Source: JAIBJN01 sp963748205 (GTDB taxonomy: Bacteria > Actinomycetota > Thermoleophilia > Gaiellales > Gaiellaceae). Taken from it: a stretch of 64,000 nucleotides of DNA. Both the position numbers and the translations under genes were made by a program. Shown here piece by piece: positions 34,805-43,649 of the stretch. How positions within the stretch are numbered: the stretch's first letter is position 1; the number at the start of each line of letters is the position of its first letter. Location: the NCBI GenBank assembly GCA_963748205.1, contig CAVVIB010000023.1:1-64000 (forward strand), given 5' to 3'. The notes under the pieces were generated by a model, which did not search any database, had not been told where the DNA came from, and saw only the letters and a list, made by a program, of their open reading frames with translations.

Positions 34805-35211
34805 AGGCGTTGATCGTCGGTTGCGGCCGCGTCGGCTCCGCGCTCGCGAAGAGGCTGCACGAGGCCGGCTGGGAGGTCGTGGCGGTCGACGAGACCGAGG
34901 AGGCGCTCGAGCGGCTCGGCGAGCGGTGGCCCGGCGAGTTCCACGTCGGGCACGGCCTCGACTCCGCCGTGCTCGAGGCGGCCGGGATCGCCTCGGCCGA
35001 CGTCGTCATCGTCGCGACCGACGGCGACAACACGAACCTCGTGGTCGCCCAGGTGGCGAAGCTGCGCTACGAGGTGCCCAAGGTGGCAGTCCGCGTGCAG
35101 GACCCGGCGCGCGCGGCCTTCTACTCCGACCGCGGGTTCGACGTGGTCTCGCCCACGACGAGCGCGATCGAGGCTCTGGCGGCGCTGGCGCTGGACGGGT
35201 CCGAGCCGTGA
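34801..35211 (+). CDS. TrkA-N (RCK) K+ uptake regulatory protein, N domain only
   Basis: 136 residues consisting only of the nucleotide-binding RCK N domain: MKALIVGCGRVGSALAKRL gives the Rossmann GxGxxG, and the acidic VAVDETEEALERL follows. It lacks the TrkA-C domain. Its start overlaps the permease stop and its stop overlaps the next TrkA gene (GTGA). It probably forms a heteromer with that neighbour to gate a K+ transporter in response to NAD(H), ATP or c-di-AMP. Confidence 0.85.
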   Translation: MKALIVGCGRVGSALAKRLHEAGWEVVAVDETEEALERLGERWPGEFHVGHGLDSAVLEAAGIASADVVIVATDGDNTNLVVAQVAKLRYEVPKVAVRVQDPARAAFYSDRGFDVVSPTTSAIEALAALALDGSEP

Positions 35212-35886
35212 GCTTCGTCATCGTCGTCGGCGGGGGCCAGGTGGGCTCGAGCGTGACGAGGAAGCTGCTCGAGCTCGGGCACGAGGTCGTGATCGTGGAG
35301 CAGCGCCGCGACCGCTATCTCGCCCTCGACGAGGAGTTCGGCCATCGCGCCCAGGCCGGCGACGGCACCGAGCTCTCGGTGCTCGAGAACGCGGGCGTCA
35401 AGCGCCCGGCCGACATCGTCGTCGCCGTCACCGGGGACGACGAGGACAACCTGATCATCTGCCAGCTCGCGCGCGAGCACTACGGCGTCGCCAAGGTCGT
35501 CGCGCGCGTGAACGACCCCAGGAACCAGGCGCACTTCGACCTGCTCGGCATCGCGCCGACGGTGTCGGCGACCAAGATGGTCATGGCCCTCGTGCAGCAC
35601 GAGATGCCCGAGCACGAGCTCGTCCAGCTCGTCCAGCTCAGGCGGGAGAATCTCGAGATCGTCGAGGTGGAGGTCGGCGACTCGGCCGCGGCGGCGGGCA
35701 AGCGCGTCGAGCAGCTGCGGCTGCCGGAGACGGCGCGGCTGCTCTCGGTGATGCGCGACGGGAAGGCCGAGATCGCCGTCGGCTGCCACGGAGCTCCGCG
35801 CCGGCGACCAGGTGCTCGCCATCCTCCAGCCCGGCGGCGAGGACGCGCTCCGCAAGCTGCTCGTCGGCGAGAAGAAGAAGAGCTAG
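35208..35886 (+). CDS. TrkA-like K+ uptake regulatory protein (N and C domains), frameshifted
   Basis: GTG 35208 opens an RCK protein: Rossmann FVIVVGGGQVGSSVTRKLL, acidic EQRRDRYLALDEE, then a TrkA-C domain. One extra T near 35784 breaks the frame after KAEIAVG; the correct frame resumes ELRAGDQVLAILQPGGED to TAG 35884-35886, giving about 225 residues. Together with the upstream N-only protein it resembles the CeoB/CeoC pair. It converges with fchA, stops sharing CTAG. Confidence 0.8.
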
Positions 35887-36467
35887 GAGGTCTCGCCGTC
35901 GCCGACGGCGCGCGCGGCCGCCCGCTCCGAGCTGCGGACGAGCGCACGGGCGCGCTCGATGCGGTCCTCGCCCTCGACCGTCGAGAGGTTGATCACGACG
36001 AGGTTCGCGGCCACGCGCGCGGCCGAGGAGGCGAGGAGCGAGGCGGCCGCCGCGTCGCCGCGCAGGTTCGGGTTTCCCTGCACGGCGATCTCGGAGGCGA
36101 GCTCGGCCACGTCGTTGGCGGTCTCGGCGATCAGGAGCGGGATGTCGGCCGCGCGCGAGAGCGTCTCGCCGATCAGCGTGTTGCGCACCTCGGACTCGAG
36201 GTCCTCCGGCATCCGCATCGCCGTGAGCACGTTCTCGTAGGCGACCGCGTCCTCGGCCGCGAGCGGCGCCGCGCGGTGGCGGAGCGTCTCCGCCTGGGCG
36301 ACAGCGCCCGCCGCTCCGTCCCAGTCGTGGGCGAAGCGTGCGGCCATCGCCGCGAGGGACGCGGCCATCTCGGTCACGAAGGCGGCCACGGAGCCGCCGC
36401 CGGGGGCGGGCGTCTCCGCCGCGATCGTGTCGAGCAGCTCTTCGAACGGCATGTCCGTGTAGGGCAC
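35883..36467 (-). CDS. fchA: Methenyltetrahydrofolate cyclohydrolase (FchA-type)
   Basis: 194-residue member of the formiminotransferase-cyclodeaminase C-terminal family. ETPAPGGGSVAAF at 18-30 is the family signature; an all-helical protein follows. It interconverts 5,10-methenyl-THF and 10-formyl-THF, or is a formimino-THF cyclodeaminase. It lies 40 bases downstream of the formate-THF ligase gene on the same strand, behind the sarcosine-oxidase-like subunits. So the C1 unit released as methylene-THF can be carried to 10-formyl-THF. The methylene-THF dehydrogenase needed in between is not in this window. Confidence 0.85.
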   Translation of the reverse strand: MPYTDMPFEELLDTIAAETPAPGGGSVAAFVTEMAASLAAMAARFAHDWDGAAGAVAQAETLRHRAAPLAAEDAVAYENVLTAMRMPEDLESEVRNTLIGETLSRAADIPLLIAETANDVAELASEIAVQGNPNLRGDAAAASLLASSAARVAANLVVINLSTVEGEDRIERARALVRSSERAAARAVGDGETS

Positions 36468-36507
36468 GCCGCGATTCTTTCCGATCCGCCCCGCGGGTGT
36501 CGGAAAG

Positions 36508-38175
36508 CTAGAAGAGCCCGACCGTCTTCCCGGTCTCGTCGATGTCGACGTTGAAGGCGGCCGGCGTGACGCCGTAGCCGGGCATCGTCTGCATGTCGCC
36601 GAGGAGCGGGACGAGCCAGCCGGAGCCCGTGTACGCCCGGATGTCGCGGACCGTGACCGTGAAGCCGCTCGGCGCGTTCAGGAGCGTCGGATCGTGCGAG
36701 AGCGAGAGGTGCGTCTTCGCCATGCAGATCGGCAGCTTGTCGAAGCCGACCTGCTTGTAGCGATCGATCGCCTGCTGGGCCGCGGGGAGAAAGACGACAC
36801 CGTCGGCGCCGTAGACCCTCTTGCACACCGCTTCGACCTTCGCGTCGATCGGCTCGTCCAGGTCGTAGACCGGCTTGAAATCGGACGGTGCCTCCGCCGC
36901 CGCCACGACGGCCTCGGCCAGGGCAGCCGCGCCCTCGCCGCCGCGCTCGAACGCCTCGTTCAGCTCGGCCGCCATCGCGCCGCCTTCGAGCGCGAGGCGC
37001 TTGACCGTCTCGACCTCCTCGTCGGTGTCTCCCGGGAAGCGGTTGATCGCGACGACCGCGTTCAGCCCGAACTCCTTGACGATCCCGAGATGGCGCTGCA
37101 TGTTCGCCGCGCCGCGCTCGATCGCCTCGACGCCGCCTTCCGGGTCGTCGCCGTGATGCTTGAGCGCCCTCGCCGTGGCCACGAGCACGACCGCGTTCGG
37201 CCGAAGCTCGCCGACCCGGCAGACGATGTCGAAGAACTTCTCCATGCCCATGTCGGAGCCGAAGCCGGACTCGGTGACGGCGTAGTCGCCGAGCTTGAGC
37301 GCCGTGCGCGTGGCGACGAGGGAGTTGTTGCCGTGCGCGATGTTCGCGAACGGCCCGCAGTGGAGGAACGCCGGCTGGCCCTCGAGGGTCTGGACGAGGT
37401 TGGGCTTGATCGCGTCCTTGAGGAGGACCGTCATCGCGCCGGCCGCCTGCAGCTGCTCGGCCGTGACCGGCTCGCCCTCCCACGAGTATCCGACCGTGAT
37501 GCGCCCGAGCCGCTCCCGCAGGTCGAAGAGGTCGCGCGCGACCGCGACGATCGCCATGACCTCGGACGCCGCGGTGATGTCGAAGCCGGTCTCGCGGACA
37601 TAGCCGTTCGCGCGTCCGCCCAGGCCGACGACGATCTGCCGGAGGGCGCGGTCGTTGATGTCGACGCAGCGGCGCCAGCTGACGCTGAGCGGGTCGATGC
37701 CGAGCTTGTTCCCGTGCAGGAGGTGCGCCTCGAGCAGCGCGGCGAGCAGGTTGTTGGCCGCGCCGATGGCGTGGATGTCGCCCGTGAAGTGGAGGTTCAT
37801 GTCCTCCATCGGGACGACCTGCGCGTATCCGCCCCCGGCGGCGCCGCCCTTGATGCCGAAGACCGGGCCGAGGGAGGCCTCGCGCAGGCACAGCACGGGG
37901 TTCTTGCCGATGTGCCCGAGCCCCTGCGTCAGCGAGACCGACGTGGTCGTCTTGCCCTCGCCCGCCTTGGTCGGCGTGATCGCGGTGACGTCGATCAGCT
38001 TGCCGTCGGGGCGGTCTGCGAGACGATCGAGGACCGAGAGGGAGACCTTCGCCTTGAAGCGGCCGTAGGGGTCGTACTCGTCCTCGGAGAGCCCGAGGGC
38101 CTCTGCGATCTCGGTGATGGGCCGGAGGGTCGCCTCCTGTGCGATCTCGAGGCTGCTCGGCATCTGCGTGGCCAT
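36508..38175 (-). CDS. fhs: Formate-tetrahydrofolate ligase
   Basis: 555 residues, the standard length. The P-loop TPTKAGEGKTTTSV at 68-81, GIKGGAAGGGYAQV, and HGNNSLVATRTALKL are diagnostic. ATG 38175 has an AAGGAG site. The enzyme links formate, ATP and THF to 10-formyl-THF; in catabolism it can run in reverse, making ATP and formate. Placed between the N-methyl dehydrogenase complex and FchA, with a formate dehydrogenase operon 15 kb away, it most likely drains C1 units to formate. Confidence 0.95.
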   Translation of the reverse strand: MATQMPSSLEIAQEATLRPITEIAEALGLSEDEYDPYGRFKAKVSLSVLDRLADRPDGKLIDVTAITPTKAGEGKTTTSVSLTQGLGHIGKNPVLCLREASLGPVFGIKGGAAGGGYAQVVPMEDMNLHFTGDIHAIGAANNLLAALLEAHLLHGNKLGIDPLSVSWRRCVDINDRALRQIVVGLGGRANGYVRETGFDITAASEVMAIVAVARDLFDLRERLGRITVGYSWEGEPVTAEQLQAAGAMTVLLKDAIKPNLVQTLEGQPAFLHCGPFANIAHGNNSLVATRTALKLGDYAVTESGFGSDMGMEKFFDIVCRVGELRPNAVVLVATARALKHHGDDPEGGVEAIERGAANMQRHLGIVKEFGLNAVVAINRFPGDTDEEVETVKRLALEGGAMAAELNEAFERGGEGAAALAEAVVAAAEAPSDFKPVYDLDEPIDAKVEAVCKRVYGADGVVFLPAAQQAIDRYKQVGFDKLPICMAKTHLSLSHDPTLLNAPSGFTVTVRDIRAYTGSGWLVPLLGDMQTMPGYGVTPAAFNVDIDETGKTVGLF

Positions 38176-38195
38176 GTGGCTCCTTGGGTCGAAGT

Positions 38196-39410
38196 TCAGT
38201 GGGACACGGCCGCCGCGGCCAGCTCGGACACGAGGCTGTCCGTATGGAAGCGCTCGAGCGCGAACGGCGCGATCAGCCCGGGAGTCTCGCCGGTGGCGAC
38301 CAGCTCGGCAAGCGTCGTGCCGACGATGGGCGCCGCCTTGAAGCCGTAGGTTCCCCAGCCGGTCGAGACGTGGAAGCCCTCGAGCTCCGTCTTGCCGAGG
38401 ATGGGGCTGTAGTCGGGGGAGAGGTCGCAGAGGCCCGTCCACGCGCGCAGCACCTTGACCCGCTCGAGCTGCGGGAAGAGCTCGAGGACGTGCTTCGCGG
38501 AGTACTCGAGGAACGAGAGCGTCCCCTTCGAGCTGTAGGTGGAATACGGCTCGATCTCCGCGCCGATGAGGAACTCGCCGCGGTCGGTCTGGGAGACGTA
38601 CACGTGCATCTGCGAGGAGACGATGATCACGTCGAGGAACGGCTTCATCGGCTCCGTGACGAAGGCCTGGAGGATGTTCGTCGTGATGGGCAGCGGGACG
38701 CCCGCGAGGTCGGCGACGAGCGTCGACCAGCCGGCGGTTGCGCTCACGACCGTGTCGGTCTTGATGTGCCCGCGCGTCGTGTCGACGCCGGTGACGCGTC
38801 CGTTCGCGCGCTGGATGCCGATCACCTCGGTGTACGGGTGGATCTCGGCGCCCCCGCGGTCGGCGCCGCGCGCGTAGCCCCAGACGACGGCGTCGTGGCG
38901 GATGATCCCGCCGGGCGGGTGGTAGAGCGCCGCCTGCACGGGCCAGGTCACATTCTGCGAGAGGTCGAGCTCCGGGCAGAGCTTCGCGATCTCGTCCGGG
39001 TAGATGACGCGCGAGTCGATCCCGAGGAGCTGGTTGACCTCGGCTCGCTCGTTCGCGGTGATGATCCCGCGGTCCGAGTGCGCCAGCGTCAAGTGGCCCT
39101 GCTGGGAGAACAGGAGGTTGAAGTCGAGGTCGGCGCCGAGGCCCTCGTAGAGCTTGACGCTCGCCTTGTAGAACTCCGCGCCCTCGGGCGTGCGGTAGTT
39201 CGCGCGGATGATGGTCGTGTTGCGGCCTGCCGCGCCCGAGCCGATGTAGCTCTTCTCCAGGATCGCCACGTCGGTGATGCCGTGGTTCTTGGCCAGGTAG
39301 TACGCGGTCGCGAGCCCGTGCGCGCCGCCGCCGACGATGACGACGTCGTAGCGCTCCTTCAGCCCGGAACGTGGCCGCCACATGCGCCGGACGCGGAAGA
39401 CGTCCTTCAC
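38196..39410 (-). CDS. soxB: Sarcosine oxidase / N-methylglutamate dehydrogenase beta-type subunit
   Basis: 404-residue DAO-fold subunit. FAD motif YDVVIVGGGAHGLATAYYL at 21-39. RHDAVVWGYA places His172 where heterotetrameric sarcosine oxidase binds FMN covalently. GTG 39410 overlaps the stop of the gamma subunit (GTGA). It carries the amine oxidation site and works with the D, A and G subunits encoded just upstream. Homologous subunits form N-methylglutamate dehydrogenase (MgdA); the nearby MgsABC and GlnT/GmaS genes make that substrate as likely as sarcosine. Confidence 0.87.
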   Translation of the reverse strand: MKDVFRVRRMWRPRSGLKERYDVVIVGGGAHGLATAYYLAKNHGITDVAILEKSYIGSGAAGRNTTIIRANYRTPEGAEFYKASVKLYEGLGADLDFNLLFSQQGHLTLAHSDRGIITANERAEVNQLLGIDSRVIYPDEIAKLCPELDLSQNVTWPVQAALYHPPGGIIRHDAVVWGYARGADRGGAEIHPYTEVIGIQRANGRVTGVDTTRGHIKTDTVVSATAGWSTLVADLAGVPLPITTNILQAFVTEPMKPFLDVIIVSSQMHVYVSQTDRGEFLIGAEIEPYSTYSSKGTLSFLEYSAKHVLELFPQLERVKVLRAWTGLCDLSPDYSPILGKTELEGFHVSTGWGTYGFKAAPIVGTTLAELVATGETPGLIAPFALERFHTDSLVSELAAAAVSH

Positions 39411-39889
39411 GCGAGTCCCTCCGCGGCGTCGATGACGGCCTCGGCGACGGAGTGGCCGTACTCCTGCGCGAAGTAGAGGCGGAAGCTGTCGCCCTCGTCC
39501 CGGATGACGAGCGTGCGGACGTGGGCCAGGGTGCCGATCGCCGGCAGCGCGTTCAGGTCGAGGTCGGTGAGGCGGCGCATGAGCGTCTCGCCGCGGACGC
39601 GCAGTCCGGCCCAGCCGGCGGAGACGTCCACGACCAGGCGGCCGGCGCCGGTGAGCCGCGTCCGCACGCGGCCGGCGTCCTCGAAGGGGCAGAGGACGTA
39701 GGCGCGCTCCGGGGTGAGGCGCACGACCTCGCCCTCGAGCCCGTCGACGTCGCCGCGCACCTCGAAGACGGCCGTGCGCGTGAGGTCCTCGACGCCCTCG
39801 GGGGCGTGAGCGAGGGCGCGCTCGAGCGGCGAGCGCCAGACGGCGTCGGCCGTGGCGAGGTCGGGGCTGAGGAAGTCCAGGTGGCTCAT
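39407..39889 (-). CDS. soxG: Sarcosine oxidase gamma-type subunit (SoxG/MgdD)
   Basis: 160 residues. The pattern VDVSAGWAGLRVRGETLM and LAHVRTLVIRDEGDSFRLYF is typical of the gamma subunit, a small GcvT-like domain that stabilises the complex. ATG 39889 overlaps the alpha-subunit stop (ATGA), and its own stop overlaps the beta-subunit start. Fully coupled to the complex. Confidence 0.8.
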   Translation of the reverse strand: MSHLDFLSPDLATADAVWRSPLERALAHAPEGVEDLTRTAVFEVRGDVDGLEGEVVRLTPERAYVLCPFEDAGRVRTRLTGAGRLVVDVSAGWAGLRVRGETLMRRLTDLDLNALPAIGTLAHVRTLVIRDEGDSFRLYFAQEYGHSVAEAVIDAAEGLA

Positions 39890-42483
39890 GCCCTCAGGTG
39901 CTCTCCGTCGGGGTCGAAGAACGGGCGCAGGCGCACGCGCGCCTTCTCGACCGAGCCGTTGACCTTGATCGTCAGCTCGGCGTCTTCCTCCGCGAGGTCG
40001 GGCGGCACCCAGGCCATCCCGATCGCGCGTCCCAGGTGGCTGCTGAAGCGCGCGCTCGTGACGCGGCCGCCGGGGCGCCCGTCGATGACGATCTGGCCGC
40101 CCTCGGCAGGGACGACGCCGTTCTCCATCTCGAAGCCCACGAGCTGCTCGCGGAAGCCGCGCTCGAGGACGTGCTCGAGCGACCACTTGCCGACGAAGTC
40201 GTCCTTGTCGAGCTTGGCGATCCACGGCATCGAGGCCTCGAGGACGTTCGACTCGGAGTCCGTGTCCTGCCCGATGAGGATGTGCATCTTCTCCAGGCGC
40301 AGGATGCGCTGCGGCTCGAGCCCGAACGGCCTCACGCCGAGGTCGGCGCCCTTGGCCAGGATCTCGTTCCAGACGTGCTCGCCGTACGGGCTCGGGAAGT
40401 GGATCTCGTAGCCGAGCTCGCCGACGAAGCCGATGCGGAGGAGCAGCGAGGGGACGCCCGCGACATGCGCGTGCTTGGCGTCCAGGTAGGTGAAGCGCGT
40501 CGTTCGAGACGTCGAGGTCGGTGAGGCGCGTCATCAGCTCGCGCGCGTTCGGCCCGGCCACGTTCAAGCGCGGCGAGCGCGCCGGTGACGTTGACGATCT
40601 CGACGTTCATGCGCCAGATCGCGTTCCACCACTCGAACCACTCGACGACGGCGCCGGCGCCGGTAGACGTCGTGGTGACGTAGAAGTCCTCGTCCGAGAG
40701 TCGCGCGAGCGTGCCGTCGTCCATGATCCGGCCGGCGTCGGAGTTGAGGACGCCGTAGCGGATGCGGCCGGCCTTCATGTCGCCGAAGCGGTTGGGGTAG
40801 AGGCGCTCGAGGAAGGCCGCCGAGTCGGGGCCGCTCACGATGAGCTTCCCGAGCGTGGAGACGTCGATGACGCCGAGCGTGTCGTGCACGTTCTTCGCCT
40901 CGGCCGCGGGGTCGCCGTAGGAGTGCGGCCGGCGCCAGGTGCCCGTCCACATCATCTTGGCGCCGAGCTCCTTGTGGCGGTGGTGGATCGCCGTCCGCTG
41001 GGCGGGCTCGTGCGGGCGCCCGGCGAGGAGCCCGAGCTCGACCGGCTGCCACGGCGGGCGCGCGGTCGTCGTCCCGATCGTCGCCTCGTCGGTCTCGTTC
41101 TCGCGCGCGTAGAGCCGGATGGAGGGGACGTGGCAGAGCTTGCCCTGGCAGGGCCCCATCGTCACGGTCGTGTAGCGCTTGGCGAGCTCGATCGAGTCGA
41201 AGCCCTCGGCGATCGGCGCGCTTGACGTCCTTGTCGGTGACGTCCTCGCAGATGCAGACGAAGCACTTGCCCTTCTTGGCGGCGCCGTTGTACGTGGCAG
41301 CCGGGATCGCCGCCTCACCGGTCTCGCCGGCGGCGGGGCCGACGACCTCGATGCCGGGCGGGAGGTCGGTGGGCACGAAGATCCCGCGGGCCTGGTCGTA
41401 CTCGACCTTGGCACCGGCGTGGGCGAGGAGCGCGTAGGCGGGCTGGCGTCCGCCGGAGACGACGAGCAGGTCGCAGGCGACCTTGCGGCCGTCGAGCTCG
41501 ACGGAGGCGAGCCGCCCGCCGCGGCCCTGCGCGGCGATCTCGCGCACGCGGGTCTCGCGCAGGTCGACGACCTCCGCGACCTCGGTGCCGGCGCGCTCCA
41601 GGTAGGGCAGCGTGTCCAGGCCGCCGTCGTCGGCGCTGATCACGACCGCGCGCGTGCCGGGCCGCAGCGACCAGCGGCCGACGAGCCTTCGCACGGCCTC
41701 GGGTAAGACGACGCCGACGAGGTCGTTGCCGGGGAAAAGGAGCGGCTGCTCGACCGCGCCCGCGGCCACGACGACGTGCTCGGCGCGGAAGCGGTAGAGG
41801 ACGAGGCCGGCGTCGACGGGGACGAGGCCGCCCTCGAACGTGCCGAGCGCGGTGCCCTGGATGGTCTCGACGCCCTCCAGCTCGATCGGGTCCGGGCCGT
41901 TGTCGACGAGCACCGTGTGCCTGCCCTCGGCCGCGGCCTCACGGGCCGCCGCCTGGCCGGAGGCGCCGCCGCCGACGACCAGCACCTCGGCGCGCCGGTG
42001 CTCGACGTCGTAGCGGTTCGCCCGGCCGGCGTGCTCGTCCACCTTGCCGAGCCCCGCGACGTTGCGGAGGAACTTCTCGTAGAGCGGCCAGGCGCGGCGC
42101 GGCCGGATCATCGTGCGGTAGTAGAAGCCGACCGGCGTGAACGGCCCGCCGATCTTGTCCGTGATCGCGAGCAGGTCGTGGTCGAGGGAGCCCCAGACGT
42201 TCTGGGCCTCGACGTGGGCGCCCTCGCGGATGGGCGTCACGCAGGAGCGCACGTTGGGCGTGCCGTCCACCTGCACCATGCAGTTCGGGCAGGTGCCGCG
42301 GCAGCAGAGGAGGCCGCGCGGGCGGTGGTACTTGAAGCTGCGGGAGAAGATGCGCTGGCCCTCGGCGTAGAGCGCCGAGGCGAGCGTGTCGCCCTCGAAC
42401 CCGCGCACGTTCGCGCCGTGGAACGTGAAGCTGACCTCGCGGCTGCGGTCGATGCGCTCGCCCTGCTGCGGCTCGAGTCTCAT
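39886..42483 (-). CDS. soxA: Sarcosine oxidase / N-methylglutamate dehydrogenase alpha-type subunit, three frameshifts
   Basis: Large subunit of about 865 residues after removing single extra bases near 41214, 40567 and 40496. Order: an N-terminal ferredoxin-like domain with C60, C65, C68 and C81 (CCRGTCPNC...C), an FAD/NAD Rossmann core (VLVVGGGASGQAAAREA), a BFD-like segment with CFVCICEDV and GPCQGKLC cysteines, and a C-terminal GcvT domain that binds folate (GFVGELGYEIHF). Ordinary sarcosine oxidase alpha subunits, as I recall, have lost these cysteines, so this looks like an electron-passing dehydrogenase. ATG 42483 overlaps the SoxD stop. Confidence 0.82.
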
Positions 42484-42737
42484 TTCGGCGCCGGCACCTC
42501 GACGGAGAGGACCTCGTTCGTGCGCGTGTCGCGGTCGGCCGTGAACCAGGCCTCGCAGCCCTGGCGGTGGCACCACCACTCGCGCTGCACGCCGGCCACG
42601 TTGTGCTTGAAGTAGAGGTAGTCGGTCAGGTCGCGGAGCGTCGGGTCGCTCTTCGGGCGGACGGTGACCTCGCCCGTGCACGTGAACTCGTCGACGGGGC
42701 GCGGCCCGCAGTTGGGACAGGGCAGGAGGAAGGACAT
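42480..42737 (-). CDS. soxD: Sarcosine oxidase delta-type subunit (SoxD/MgdB)
   Basis: 85 residues with the zinc-binding set of this family: C7 and C10 (CPNCG), then H57 and C61 within WWCHRQGCEAWF. It is the first gene of the complex, starting five bases after the GntR stop, and overlaps the alpha gene (ATGA). Subunit order D-A-G-B differs from the classical B-D-A-G operon. Confidence 0.88.
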   Translation of the reverse strand: MSFLLPCPNCGPRPVDEFTCTGEVTVRPKSDPTLRDLTDYLYFKHNVAGVQREWWCHRQGCEAWFTADRDTRTNEVLSVEVPAPK

Positions 42738-42742
42738 GGTGT

Positions 42743-43432
42743 CTAGGCGCTCTCCTTCGCGGCTTCCTGAGTGTCCAGCATCCGCTGGAGCTCCGCCAGC
42801 ACCCAGAGGAGCGCGTCGCGCGTGGCCGTCTCGGCGGCTGCGCCGTCGCGGGCGCGGCAGGCCTCGAGCAGCGTGTCCGGCCCGCGGCGCAGGTCGGCGA
42901 ACGCCTCCGGGTCTCGGCAGAGCGTGAGGACGTAGCGCTCGACGCGCACCCGCTGGTCCTCCAGCGTCCGCTGGAGGCGCGGCCGGTCGGCGCAGCGGTA
43001 GCAGGCGTCGCGGAGCGACCAGAAGGACGCCAGGTAGGCGTCGAGGTCACCGGCGCGGAAGGCCTGCTCCATCTCGTCGCGCGCGGTCGTCATCTCGGCG
43101 AGCGCGTTCTGCGTGATCGCCTCGGCGCCGCGGCGGGCGAGGAAGGTCTCGAGCCCGAGGCGGAGCGCCTGGATCTCCTCCAGCTCCTCGACGGAGAGCG
43201 GGGCGACCCGCGACCCGCGGCGAGGAAGGCTGACGACCAGCCCTTCGCTCTCGAGCCGCCGGAGCGCATGCCGCACCGGCGTCAGGCTGACCTGGAACCG
43301 CCCGGCGATCTCCTCGAGCGGCAACCGCTGCCCGGGCACGAGCTCGAGCCGCCCGATCTCCTGCCGGAGAGCGCGGTAGACCCCGTCCTCGACGGACGAG
43401 ATCTCGAGCGGTGTAGACGAGGCGGCGGACAA
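42743..43432 (-). CDS. GntR-family regulator of the sox/mgd operon
   Basis: 229 residues from TTG 43432, preceded by AAAGG at suitable distance; the longer frame to 43480 would run through a palindrome that looks like its operator, so I reject it. Winged helix: EEIAGRFQVSLTPVRHALRR. C-terminal FCD domain: RDEMEQAFRAGDLDAYLASF and on. Its stop lies five bases before soxD, so it heads the operon and probably represses it until the amine or its product binds. Confidence 0.85.
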   Translation of the reverse strand: MSAASSTPLEISSVEDGVYRALRQEIGRLELVPGQRLPLEEIAGRFQVSLTPVRHALRRLESEGLVVSLPRRGSRVAPLSVEELEEIQALRLGLETFLARRGAEAITQNALAEMTTARDEMEQAFRAGDLDAYLASFWSLRDACYRCADRPRLQRTLEDQRVRVERYVLTLCRDPEAFADLRRGPDTLLEACRARDGAAAETATRDALLWVLAELQRMLDTQEAAKESA

Positions 43433-43439
43433 ACTTGAC

Positions 43440-43451
43440 CTTTGATCAAAG
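43440..43451. promoter_or_regulatory. Perfect 12-bp palindrome, likely GntR operator
   Basis: ctttgatcaaag lies 8 bases upstream of the TTG start of the GntR gene, overlapping the expected promoter/leader. TTGATCAA-type palindromes suit GntR/FCD dimers. It implies autoregulation of the gntR-soxDAGB-fhs-fchA operon. Confidence 0.55.
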
Positions 43452-43497
43452 ATTCTCGACGGCCCGCGATCCGGTGTCAAGAAGGATGTCCCGTGCG

Positions 43498-43646
43498 GAC
43501 ACGACCGGGGTCAGACCCCGGCCGGGCCTCGCGGGGACGTGGCTTTCCGCCTTCGCTCCGCATGTGGACTCGCTCCCGGGCGACGCTCGTGCAAGCCGAC
43601 GCTTCGGCCAGAGCCGACATGTCAGGGGTCAGACCCCGGTCGTGCC
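43498..43646. repeat. Pair of inverted GGGGTCAGACCCC repeats bounding a 149-bp noncoding block
   Basis: cacgaccggggtcagacccc at 43498-43517 and its reverse complement-oriented partner ggggtcagaccccggtcgtg at 43625-43644 face each other across about 107 bases. The arrangement looks like a small non-autonomous element; no transposase is present. A third copy of the core lies at 26459. Tiny frames inside are not convincing genes. Confidence 0.55.
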
Positions 43647-43649
43647 CGT

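Noticed and set aside
32269..35211. 980-residue frame through the permease and TrkA genes
   Set aside because: Only parts are in the correct frame for real genes; the rest is a shadow joined by the single-base insertions.
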